A stretch of DNA of 15,884 nucleotides from Deltaproteobacteria bacterium. Lineage in GTDB: Bacteria; Desulfobacterota; Desulfobulbia; Desulfobulbales; Desulfobulbaceae. The notes under the pieces were generated by a model. The model was given only the letters and a program-made list of their open reading frames with translations, did not search any database and was not told the origin of the DNA. Shown one piece after another: positions 1 through 7,584 of this stretch. The stretch spans positions 1-15,884 of the forward strand of contig JAJRVA010000158.1 in assembly GCA_024277485.1 (NCBI GenBank), written 5' to 3'. The stretch's first letter is position 1, and the number at the start of each line of letters is the position of its first letter. The position numbers were made by a program, and so were the translations under genes.

Positions 1-231
1 AGCCCGCGTATTCTCTGGATAGCCCAAATGCCCGGCTATCAGGCCTGGTTCAAACTGGAAGACGAGCTGGCGTTTGACCATGAAAACGATGAGACACTCA
101 ATACCGTGGCCCTGCAGCTTGGCAAAATGTTCACGCCGGTGTTCGGCGTCTACCTGGACGCCCTCTTTCAGACCGGGGGAGAAAAGGTATATGACTGGGG
201 AGCCGGCATAGGGGCGCGGATGGTCTTTTAA
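1..231 (+). CDS. C-terminal part of an outer-membrane beta-barrel protein (5' end outside window)
   Basis: The frame is open from the first base of the window to the TAA at 229-231, so this is the last 76 codons of a longer gene; the ATG at 28 is probably internal. The peptide alternates hydrophobic and polar residues in strand-like stretches (for example FTPVFGVYLDALF) and ends in a glycine-rich strand with a terminal phenylalanine (IGARMVF). A C-terminal aromatic residue is the usual BAM recognition signal of outer-membrane barrels, so the product probably sits in the outer membrane. The family cannot be named from this fragment; it could be a transporter-like porin or an outer-membrane enzyme. 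The next gene starts about 70 bp downstream on the same strand, and no clear terminator lies between them. Confidence 0.6.
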   Translation, partial: SPRILWIAQMPGYQAWFKLEDELAFDHENDETLNTVALQLGKMFTPVFGVYLDALFQTGGEKVYDWGAGIGARMVF

Positions 232-300
232 AGATGGAGCATGTCTGCGTGAATTATATGATCAGCACTGTGTCAACCTTACATGGGTTTGTGTGCCTGT

Positions 301-2259
301 ATGACTGAAAAACCGACCTACGAAGAGCTGGAGCAGCGAGTCAAAGCTCTGGAAAACGACCTGGCGCGGTACAGGGAGCTGGGCAGAGGTGTCAATGTAC
401 GCGAGCAGTACCTTGAGGCGATCCTTGATAACACCAATATGCCGATCTATCTTAAAGATAGTGATTACAGGTATCTCCTGGTCAACCGTGAGTATGAACG
501 GGTGCTCAACTTAACGTGCGACCAGGCCCTCGGCAGAACCGACTATGATATTTTTCCCGAACCGTTGGCCGACCTGTTCCGCTCCCAGGATGAAGAAGTC
601 AAACAACGCAGAGCCCTGGTTGAGTTTATTGAAACCATTGCACTCCCCGGTGGTGATCAAACCTTTCTCACCACGAAGTTTCCCCTGATCAATGAGCAGG
701 GTGAAGTCTATGCAATCGGTGGATTATGCACAGACATCAGCGAGTTGCAGCAGGTACAGCGGAATCTTCAGGAGAGCGAAAAAAAATTCCGGCGTGTCGT
801 TGAATCCTGTCCGCAAGGCATGATGATGTTCAGACTTGATCCGGATGAGCAGCTTATTTTTATCGGTGCCAATCCCGCGGCCGACCAGATCCTTGGTGTT
901 GAGTGCGCCGAATTTGTCGGCAGGACCATTGAAGAGGCCTTTCCGCCGTTGATCAGGACGGAAATACCGGCACAGTGCAGGGAGGTATGCAGGACAGGCA
1001 ATCCCTGGAAGGCCGAGCAGTTTCATTACGAGGATAAACGGATCAGCGGTGCCTACGAGATACAGGCCTTTCAGACAGAACCGGGCAGGATGGCGATGTT
1101 CTTTGCTGACATTACCAGGAAAAAACGCATGGAAAAGGAAATCCGCAATATCCAGAAACTGGAGTCTGTCGGCATTCTTGCCGGCGGCATTGCGCATGAT
1201 TTTAACAACCTGCTCACTGTCATCCTGGGTAACATTTCCATGGCCAGAATTTTTTCCGAGACAGGAAAAAACTGCACCGACCGGCTCAAAGACGCGGAAA
1301 AGGCAACACTGCGTGCCCGGGACCTGACCCAGCAGCTGCTTACCTTTGCCAAGGGGGGAGCCCCGATAAAAACCTCCGGGTCTGTCAGGGAGCTCGTCAA
1401 GGACTCGGCCTCATTTATGCTGAGCGGCTCCAACGTAACCCATGAGATCATTGCTCCGGATGAGCTGTGGCCCGTGGAAATGGATGAGGGCCAGATCAGT
1501 CAGGTCATCCAGAATGTCGTGAAAAATGGTGAACAGGCCATGCCGGATGGCGGCACTATTACCATCCGGATGGAAAATGTCTCTGTCGCAGCCGATGATC
1601 CCGTCCCCCTGCCTGCCGGAAGGTATGTCAGGATATCCATCAGCGACCAGGGAGTGGGTATTATCCCGAAGCATCTTGCCAAGGTGTTTGACCCCTATTT
1701 CTCTACAAAACAGGAGGGCAGCGGTCTGGGCCTGGCCGCCTCATACTCGATCGTAAAAAATCATGACGGCCTGATTACGGTGGAATCCACCCCGGCTTCA
1801 GGCACCACTTTTCATGTCTACCTGCCGGCATCCGGGAAAAAACCGGTCCCCAAAAAGAAAACACAGCAAAAGCTGCAGCGAAGCGGCGAAAAGATACTTG
1901 TCATGGATGATGACCCTGATGTTCTCGCTGTTGCGGAGAATATGCTGAACCTGATGGGGTATAAAACAGGCACGGCCAGCGACGGTACCGAGGCTGTCCA
2001 GCTGTTCACCAAGGCAAGGCAGGAGGGACAGCCGTTTGACGGTATAATCCTGGACCTGACCATACCAGGCGGCATGGGCGGGCTGGAGACGATGAAGCAG
2101 CTCTCCCGGCTTGATCCGGAAGTGAAAGCGGTCGTTTCAAGCGGCTATGCCAACGACCCTGTTATGGCTGACTTTGAGGAGCACGGCTTCAGCGGTGTGA
2201 TTGCCAAGCCGTATACCATGGAAAAACTGGGTGGCGTACTCAGGCAGCTCTTCGGCTGA
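301..2259 (+). CDS. Hybrid sensor histidine kinase (PAS-PAS-HisKA-HATPase-REC), cytoplasmic
   Basis: A 652-residue hybrid histidine kinase. Order of parts: a short N-terminal coiled coil (TYEELEQRVKALEND), PAS1 at about 35-150, PAS2 at about 162-276, a dimerisation/phosphoacceptor helix with GGIAHDFNN and the phosphorylatable His at 299, a HATPase_c domain at about 400-525 with the G box GSGLGL at 473-478, and a receiver domain from about 531 to the end with acceptor Asp585 (LDLTIPGGMGG) and conserved Lys in KPY. No transmembrane segment is visible, so it should sense a cytoplasmic cue. It has no DNA-binding output and presumably relays phosphate to a separate protein. In the N box, alanine is replaced by glycine (KNGEQAM). 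The start is uncertain: 283 (ATG) extends the frame by six residues, but MTEKPTYEELEQR at 301 is a common start in this kinase type. Neither start has a clear Shine-Dalgarno. Confidence 0.9.
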   Translation: MTEKPTYEELEQRVKALENDLARYRELGRGVNVREQYLEAILDNTNMPIYLKDSDYRYLLVNREYERVLNLTCDQALGRTDYDIFPEPLADLFRSQDEEVKQRRALVEFIETIALPGGDQTFLTTKFPLINEQGEVYAIGGLCTDISELQQVQRNLQESEKKFRRVVESCPQGMMMFRLDPDEQLIFIGANPAADQILGVECAEFVGRTIEEAFPPLIRTEIPAQCREVCRTGNPWKAEQFHYEDKRISGAYEIQAFQTEPGRMAMFFADITRKKRMEKEIRNIQKLESVGILAGGIAHDFNNLLTVILGNISMARIFSETGKNCTDRLKDAEKATLRARDLTQQLLTFAKGGAPIKTSGSVRELVKDSASFMLSGSNVTHEIIAPDELWPVEMDEGQISQVIQNVVKNGEQAMPDGGTITIRMENVSVAADDPVPLPAGRYVRISISDQGVGIIPKHLAKVFDPYFSTKQEGSGLGLAASYSIVKNHDGLITVESTPASGTTFHVYLPASGKKPVPKKKTQQKLQRSGEKILVMDDDPDVLAVAENMLNLMGYKTGTASDGTEAVQLFTKARQEGQPFDGIILDLTIPGGMGGLETMKQLSRLDPEVKAVVSSGYANDPVMADFEEHGFSGVIAKPYTMEKLGGVLRQLFG

Positions 2260-2280
2260 CAGAAAAGACATTGCCGCTCT

Positions 2281-2409
2281 TCACCGCCTGCGACAGAAGG
2301 GCGCCCTGAAAAATTGTCTTCGGGTCCGCTGCCGACGGAATTGCTCCTCAATTTCAATGACGTCGGCAACCAGGTTGTCCGGTACACCCGCAAACCTTCC
2401 TGCATCCAT
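2281..2409 (-). CDS. Possible small protein, 42 residues, unknown function
   Basis: This short minus-strand frame runs from ATG at 2409 to TGA at 2281-2283, in the gap between the kinase and degP. The peptide starts MDAGRFAGVPDNLVADVIEI, then has an acidic/amphipathic helix-like part and a strongly basic tail (EEQFRRQRTRRQFFRAPF). The pattern looks more protein-like than a random frame: an amphipathic helix, few rare codons and no low-complexity runs. The ribosome-binding site is weak (AAAAGAG immediately before the ATG), but the symmetric TATAATTATA box at 2447-2456 could serve as a divergent promoter for it. It is not recognised as any family. It could equally be chance, or the C-terminal remnant of a lost gene, because the frame stays open for about 12 codons upstream of the ATG. 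Confidence 0.3.
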   Translation of the reverse strand: MDAGRFAGVPDNLVADVIEIEEQFRRQRTRRQFFRAPFCRRR

Positions 2410-2426
2410 CTCTTTTACAAACCATC

Positions 2427-2458
2427 TTGACGGAACCGGGTAGAGGTATAATTATATT
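2427..2458 (+). promoter_or_regulatory. Candidate promoter for degP (TTGACG ... TATAAT/TATATT)
   Basis: TTGACG at 2427-2432 is followed by an AT-rich block containing TATAAT (2447-2452) and TATATT (2453-2458). Spacing is 14 or 20 bp, neither ideal; TAATTA at 2449 would give 16 bp. The block is a perfect 10-bp palindrome, TATAATTATA (2447-2456), so it could also act as a -10 element on the minus strand. It is the only sigma70-like site in the gap upstream of degP and would give a leader of about 110 nt. No SigmaE-like (GGAACTT ... TCTGA) or Sigma32-like match was seen. Confidence 0.35.
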
Positions 2459-2474
2459 ACATGTATGCCTGCAG

Positions 2475-2491
2475 TCCGTGAATGTCACGGA
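2475..2491 (+). other. Leader hairpin 1 upstream of degP
   Basis: TCCGTGA (2475-2481) and TCACGGA (2485-2491) form a perfect 7-bp inverted repeat around an ATG loop. It lies just downstream of the candidate promoter, so it would be at or near the 5' end of the degP transcript. No U-tract follows, so it is not a terminator; a role in mRNA stability is possible but not shown. Confidence 0.4.
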
Positions 2492-2526
2492 GAGAAATTC
2501 GTGTTTGCCTGTGTATTGTCGTAGGG

Positions 2527-2545
2527 GTTGTCCGGAAAGGACAAC
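2527..2545 (+). other. Leader hairpin 2 upstream of degP
   Basis: GTTGTCC (2527-2533) and GGACAAC (2539-2545) are perfect 7-bp complements with a GGAAA loop, ending 19 nt before the AGGAGA ribosome-binding site of degP. The structure does not cover the ribosome-binding site itself. It could influence mRNA stability or act together with the neighbouring hairpin at 2475-2491. Confidence 0.4.
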
Positions 2546-2564
2546 AAAGAATGTTTATCTCATC

Positions 2565-2570
2565 AGGAGA
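2565..2570 (+). promoter_or_regulatory. Ribosome-binding site of degP
   Basis: AGGAGA lies 8 nt before the ATG at 2579. It decides the start over the in-frame upstream TTG at 2528. Confidence 0.8.
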
Positions 2571-2578
2571 CAAGTCTC

Positions 2579-4042
2579 ATGTTTATTACCCACAAAAATT
2601 TTTTTCCGGGTCTGCAGATCATTGCGACCCTGGTATGCTTTTTTATCATCAGCGGTGCGGGCATCCTCCCGGCGAATGCGTCGGAGGATGAAAATATCGC
2701 CCTGCTTGACCGGTCGGCCAAGGCCTTTGCCTCGGTGGTAAAAAAAGCCGGGCCGGCGGTGGTCCACGTGCGGGTTGAAAAATCCGTCAGGGGGAGGGGG
2801 GGGCAGGACCCCTTCGGTTTTTTTGATGATCCGTTTTTTGAACGATTTTTCGGGCCCCAGGGTCGCCACCCCAGGCAGCAGCAGCCCAGGGAATTCAAGC
2901 AGCAGGGCGCCGGTTCCGGGATCCTCATATCCACTGACGGCTACATCTTGACCAACAACCACGTGGTCGGCGAGGCTGATACCATTACGGTCCGCCTGGC
3001 TGACGAGCGGGAGTTCAAGGCAGAGATAGTCGGCACCGATCCCCAGTCGGATGTTGCGCTGATCAAAATCGACGGCAAAAACCTGCCGTTTCTGCCGCTT
3101 GGAGATTCCGACAAGCTTGAGGTCGGCGAATGGGTGATTGCCATCGGCAGCCCCTTTGAACTCAGCCAGACGGTGACGGTCGGGGTGGTCAGCGCCAAGG
3201 GCCGCAGCCGGATAGGCATCAACGACTATGAAAACTTCATCCAGACCGACGCGGCCATCAATCCCGGCAACTCGGGCGGTCCGCTGCTCAACATTCACGG
3301 TGAAGTAATCGGCATGAACACGGCGATTTTCTCGCGCAGCGGCGGCTACATGGGTATCGGCTTCGCCATTCCCATCAACATGGCCAAGGCCATCAAGGAA
3401 CAGCTGCGGAAACAGGGCAAGGTAACACGAGGATGGCTGGGTGTTGTCATCCAGGACGTAGACGAAGAACTGGCCAAATCCTTTGAACTGGACAATGCCA
3501 GCGGCGTACTGATCAATGACGTGTCGGAAGACTCGCCGGCCGAAAAGGCGGGTATCAGGCAGGGAGATGTGATCATCAAACTCGGCGACCACCCGGTAAC
3601 GGATGTCTCCGATCTTCGCAACAAGGTGGCCCTGACGGCTCCCGGCACAAAAGTCACCGCGCTGGTCATCCGGGAAGGAAAGAAGAAAAAAATCACCATT
3701 ACCATTGGCGAGCAGCCTTCTGATTTCGGCCAAAAAGGGCCGGGAGGCGATACCAGTCTGAAAAAGATGGGACTGACCCTGCAGGACCTGACCGAAGAGC
3801 TTGCGGCCCAGTTCGGATACAGTGAGGACCAGGGCGTGCTGATTGCAGATGTGGAACCGGGCAGCCCCGCGGCCAGGGCCGGATTGAAGGCCGGACACCT
3901 GATCGAAGGTGTCAACAGGATGCGGGTCCACAACCTGAAACAGCTCAAAAAGGTCCTTGAGGCTGCCAATGACCGGCAAAAGGTTCTGCTGCGTATCAGG
4001 ACCGGTGAATACAGCCAGTATGTAGTCCTCAGGGCGGAATAA
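2579..4042 (+). CDS. degP: Periplasmic serine protease DegP/HtrA (Do family)
   Basis: A 487-residue Do-like protease/chaperone that degrades or refolds damaged envelope proteins. A Sec signal peptide occupies residues 1-34 (hydrophobic core LQIIATLVCFFII, likely cleavage after ANA). The mature part has a flexible Gln/Phe-rich loop, a trypsin-like domain with the complete catalytic triad His128 (TNNHVV), Asp158 (SDVAL) and Ser232 (GNSGGP), then PDZ1 from about 285 and PDZ2 from about 397. Length and architecture match full-size DegP/DegQ/MucD proteins; the choice among these names is not decided by sequence alone. The ATG at 2579 is chosen because AGGAGA (2565-2570) lies 8 nt upstream and a signal peptide begins there; the frame is open further upstream to a TTG at 2528 without such support. 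It appears to be a single-gene unit, with its own candidate promoter upstream and a strong hairpin downstream. Confidence 0.96.
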   Translation: MFITHKNFFPGLQIIATLVCFFIISGAGILPANASEDENIALLDRSAKAFASVVKKAGPAVVHVRVEKSVRGRGGQDPFGFFDDPFFERFFGPQGRHPRQQQPREFKQQGAGSGILISTDGYILTNNHVVGEADTITVRLADEREFKAEIVGTDPQSDVALIKIDGKNLPFLPLGDSDKLEVGEWVIAIGSPFELSQTVTVGVVSAKGRSRIGINDYENFIQTDAAINPGNSGGPLLNIHGEVIGMNTAIFSRSGGYMGIGFAIPINMAKAIKEQLRKQGKVTRGWLGVVIQDVDEELAKSFELDNASGVLINDVSEDSPAEKAGIRQGDVIIKLGDHPVTDVSDLRNKVALTAPGTKVTALVIREGKKKKITITIGEQPSDFGQKGPGGDTSLKKMGLTLQDLTEELAAQFGYSEDQGVLIADVEPGSPAARAGLKAGHLIEGVNRMRVHNLKQLKKVLEAANDRQKVLLRIRTGEYSQYVVLRAE

Positions 4043-4055
4043 TTTTTCAGACCGG

Positions 4056-4090
4056 CGATGATGGTACCGGACTCTCCGGTACCATCATCG
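4056..4090 (+). terminator. Perfect 15-bp hairpin after degP, probable terminator or 3' end stabiliser
   Basis: CGATGATGGTACCGG (4056-4070) and its exact reverse complement (4076-4090) flank a 5-nt loop (ACTCT), starting 14 bp after the degP stop codon. The stem is long and perfect, but the bases that follow (TGTAATTTCATAG) form only a weak U-tract. It may therefore terminate inefficiently or protect the 3' end of the mRNA. Confidence 0.65.
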
Positions 4091-4288
4091 TGTAATTTCA
4101 TAGACGTTTCTGCCTTGCGCCAACCTGGCGTAATAAAGAGAATATGAGTATTCAATGTGTTTATTGTCAGGTTTTCCGGCCAGAGACTATCAGCCTTCAG
4201 CCTGACCTGCGATAGCCTGATCGCACAGGGCAACCATGTCATATGATGTCAACGAGACACATCAGTTCAGAAAGTAGAATCCCAGCCC

Positions 4289-4651
4289 ATGATCACATCA
4301 CTTGAAGACCTGAGGGATGCCCTGCGTCAGTTTGCCCACGAGCGGGACTGGGAACAGTTCCATTCCCCGAAGAATCTTGCCATGGCCCTTGGGGTCGAGG
4401 TTGCCGAACTGGCAGAACACTTTCAGTGGCTGACCCAGCAGGAAAGCCTTGAACTTGATGCGGACAAAAAAGAGGCTGTCAGCGCGGAACTTGCCGATGT
4501 CCTGATCTATCTTGTCCGGTTAGCGGACAGGCTTGACGTCAACCTGCTCACTGCTGCGGAGAAAAAACTAATGGTGAATGCGGAAAAATATCCGGTCAAT
4601 GCAAGCAGAGGGCGCTTTGACAGGCCCGGCGCCTCCGGGACGAGATCTTGA
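4289..4651 (+). CDS. MazG-like nucleotide pyrophosphohydrolase (dCTPase/RS21-C6 type)
   Basis: A 120-residue all-alpha NTP pyrophosphohydrolase of the MazG-like superfamily; such single-domain enzymes hydrolyse nucleoside triphosphates (often dCTP or modified dNTPs) to monophosphate and pyrophosphate. The metal-binding ExxE and ExxD motifs are present as Glu37/Glu40 (EVAELAEHFQW) and Glu67/Asp70 (ELADVLIYLVRLAD). The Lys/Asn/His-containing loop HSPKNLAMAL before the first motif is typical of the dCTPase/RS21-C6 group. The ribosome-binding site is weak. The stop codon overlaps the TTG start of the next gene (TTGA), which suggests translational coupling to the downstream sugar kinase. The exact substrate cannot be told from sequence. 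Confidence 0.85.
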   Translation: MITSLEDLRDALRQFAHERDWEQFHSPKNLAMALGVEVAELAEHFQWLTQQESLELDADKKEAVSAELADVLIYLVRLADRLDVNLLTAAEKKLMVNAEKYPVNASRGRFDRPGASGTRS

Positions 4652-5733
4652 ACCCGCCACGTGAGGCAGCGCTCTTCTTTCTTCCCGGGCATGCTGTTGC
4701 CGCCATTGTTCCTTTTGGGTCAGGCAATATCAATGATACCTTCGAGGTTACCCTGCATTCAGGTGAGCAGCGCATCCTGCAGCGGCTGAATCCGGATGTC
4801 TTTCCGGATCCTGAACGGGTCATGCGAAATATCCGCATGGTCCTTGACCACCTCGCAAAACAGGTGCAGGGAGAGGCTGGCCGCCAAGACGGTTTCATCC
4901 CCCTGACGCTGTATGAAGGCAGGACCGGCCCCTGGTACCTGGACGGAGACGGGGCTGTCTGGCGCCTGACAGGCAGGATCAGGGATTGCCGTACCCGTCC
5001 AAGTGTTGCCACGGCGAATCAGGCACGGGAGCTCGGCAGGGGACTGGGCTTCTTTCATCGGATGCTGGGCTCCCTGGATGCCGGGAAACTGGCCGACACC
5101 CTGCCCGGTTTCCACAATACCCCTGCATATCTCCGGAAGTTTGATGAAATCAGCTCCTCACGCGAACCGGACTCGCCCGAGTCTGAATCGTGCTGCCGGT
5201 TTATCGAACAAAAACGCAGTATTGCCGGGCTGCTGGAAGACAACCGGAACCGGTTCAGGCGCGGCATCATTCACGGTGATCCCAAGGTCTCCAACTTTCT
5301 CTTTGACCTTGCCGGGGAAAGGGTGATCAGCCTGATCGACCTTGACACGGTGGGCCCCGGCCTGCTTTTGTACGACCTGGGCGATGCCGTTCGTTCCTGC
5401 TGCAACCCTGCCGGTGAAACAGCGCAGGGGAAAACAGGGGTTCTTTTTGATGCGGCATTTTTCCAGGCCTGGCTGCAGGGATATTTTTCCCGGGCCGGCT
5501 CCCTGTTGAACCATGAAGACAGGGACCATATCGTCGCTGCCGCCCTGGTCATCACCTTTGAGCTTGGCATCCGTTTTTTTTCCGATTATCTTGCCGGCAA
5601 CAAGTACTTCAAGACAGAGTACCCGGAACAGAACCTGCACCGGGCCATGGTCCAGTTTTCCCTTGTCCGCTCCATTGAACAGCAGCAGGGTTCCCTGGAG
5701 TCCATGGTGCAAAACCTTGACAGGACACGGTAA
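4648..5733 (+). CDS. NahK-like sugar 1-kinase / aminoglycoside-phosphotransferase-fold kinase
   Basis: A 361-residue APH/choline-kinase-fold protein. It shows GSGNIND near residue 25-30 in the nucleotide-binding region, the catalytic-loop motif HGDPKVSN with Asp211 as probable catalytic base, and the metal-binding IDLDTVGPG with Asp231 and Asp233. From memory, its length and the C-terminal block (ELGIRFFSDYLAGNKYF, then YPEQNL) match N-acetylhexosamine 1-kinase (NahK/LnpB) of bifidobacteria, which phosphorylates GlcNAc/GalNAc at the anomeric carbon in sugar salvage. Relatives are often labelled phosphotransferase or mucin desulfatase. The sugar substrate here is inferred, not proven. It starts with TTG, overlapping the mazG-like stop by 4 bp; GGGACGAG just upstream may serve as ribosome-binding site. 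tgt follows after a short gap, so it probably shares a transcript with both neighbours. Confidence 0.8.
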   Translation: MNPPREAALFFLPGHAVAAIVPFGSGNINDTFEVTLHSGEQRILQRLNPDVFPDPERVMRNIRMVLDHLAKQVQGEAGRQDGFIPLTLYEGRTGPWYLDGDGAVWRLTGRIRDCRTRPSVATANQARELGRGLGFFHRMLGSLDAGKLADTLPGFHNTPAYLRKFDEISSSREPDSPESESCCRFIEQKRSIAGLLEDNRNRFRRGIIHGDPKVSNFLFDLAGERVISLIDLDTVGPGLLLYDLGDAVRSCCNPAGETAQGKTGVLFDAAFFQAWLQGYFSRAGSLLNHEDRDHIVAAALVITFELGIRFFSDYLAGNKYFKTEYPEQNLHRAMVQFSLVRSIEQQQGSLESMVQNLDRTR

Positions 5734-6882
<1,149 letters not shown>

Positions 6883-7006
6883 TGAACTCGCAGAAAATCG
6901 TTGAGTCCACATGGGCACAACGCTGAGATTGGGCGAGGCAAGCGAGCCCGCGAGACTCTGATAGACAATTATACAAGGTAGCCAAAAGTAAAAAAATACT
7001 TCCACC

Positions 7007-7012
7007 AGGAGG
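7007..7012 (+). promoter_or_regulatory. Strong ribosome-binding site of yajC
   Basis: A perfect AGGAGG lies 7 nt upstream of the ATG at 7020, clearly stronger than the sites of neighbouring genes. This suggests high translation of yajC. Confidence 0.85.
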
Positions 7013-7019
7013 ATATACA

Positions 7020-7367
7020 ATGAGTGCCATAGCGTATGCAGCAAATGGAGCGGCCCCGGCAGCGGGCGGAGGGCTGGCAAGTCTGCTGCCGTTTGCCCTG
7101 ATATTTGTCGTCTTTTACTTTCTGCTCATCAGGCCCCAGCAGAAAAAAGCCAAAGAACACCAGGCATTTCTTGACAGCCTGCAGAAGGGGAACGAGGTGG
7201 TGACCAGCGGCGGCATCCATGGCCGGATAACCGGGCTGACCGACACGGTGATCACCATGGAAGTTGCTGATGGCGTCCGGATCAAGGTCAGCCGCGCCTC
7301 CATTGCCACCTCGGCGGCCGAGGCAAAGAAACAGGGCGAAGCGCCGGCCAAATCTTCCGGCGGCTGA
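7020..7367 (+). CDS. yajC: Preprotein translocase accessory subunit YajC
   Basis: A 115-residue YajC, the small membrane partner of SecDF-YidC in protein export. It has a Gly/Ala-rich N-terminus, one transmembrane helix at about residues 20-38 (LLPFALIFVVFYFLLI) ending in the signature RPQQKK, and a cytoplasmic domain with the family motif GNEVVTSGGIHGRI. The C-terminus is a short Ala/Lys tail. A perfect AGGAGG precedes the ATG. It lies 137 bp after tgt, the usual tgt-yajC order, but the secD and secF genes that commonly follow are missing; the next gene is a metal efflux pump more than 200 bp away. Confidence 0.95.
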   Translation: MSAIAYAANGAAPAAGGGLASLLPFALIFVVFYFLLIRPQQKKAKEHQAFLDSLQKGNEVVTSGGIHGRITGLTDTVITMEVADGVRIKVSRASIATSAAEAKKQGEAPAKSSGG

Positions 7368-7388
7368 GGCATAAAAAGCTGTTAACCT

Positions 7389-7407
7389 GCTTCATCGTGC
7401 ATGAAGC
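7389..7407 (+). other. Small inverted repeat after yajC
   Basis: GCTTCAT (7389-7395) and ATGAAGC (7401-7407) are perfect 7-bp complements around CGTGC, beginning 22 bp after the yajC stop. No U-tract follows, so it may be only a weak or Rho-assisted 3' end signal. The rest of the 217-bp gap to the next gene shows no feature I can name. Confidence 0.3.
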
Positions 7408-7584
7408 GATCATTGTTGCCCAAAGTGGTTCACTGGTACGTTGCCCAGCTTGTTGCACGGATAGCGTAATTTTCACAGGTTGCCGCGAGAAGCGTGCTAA
7501 CCGGTGTCATCAGAAAACGACACGGCGTAGTCACGTGCCAAGACCATTCTGTTGCCTTTTACCGGCTACTCCTCCTGGCTGAAG

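Noticed and set aside
2555..3979. 474-residue open frame antisense to degP
   Set aside because: It mirrors the codon structure of a certain gene; no recognisable domain, and its composition (many His, Gly, Asp, Val) is typical of an antisense shadow in GC-rich DNA.
4118..4130. CGCCA-ACC-TGGCG mini hairpin downstream of degP
   Set aside because: A 5-bp stem with no U-tract on either strand; expected by chance.
4144..4215. 23-codon frame MSIQCVYCQVFRPETISLQ... between degP and the mazG-like gene
   Set aside because: Preceded by a weak GAGAA, but too short to separate from chance without conservation data.
6883..7019. Gap between tgt and yajC with GCGAG repeated three times (about 6923-6955)
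   Set aside because: Repeats are only 5 bp, no stable terminator or RNA family was recognised, and no convincing promoter pair was found apart from a lone TATACA near 6970.
7397..7582. 61-residue Cys-rich frame between yajC and fieF (GTG start)
   Set aside because: No ribosome-binding site and it runs up to the fieF start. The paired cysteines look zinc-ribbon-like, but the spacing is irregular.
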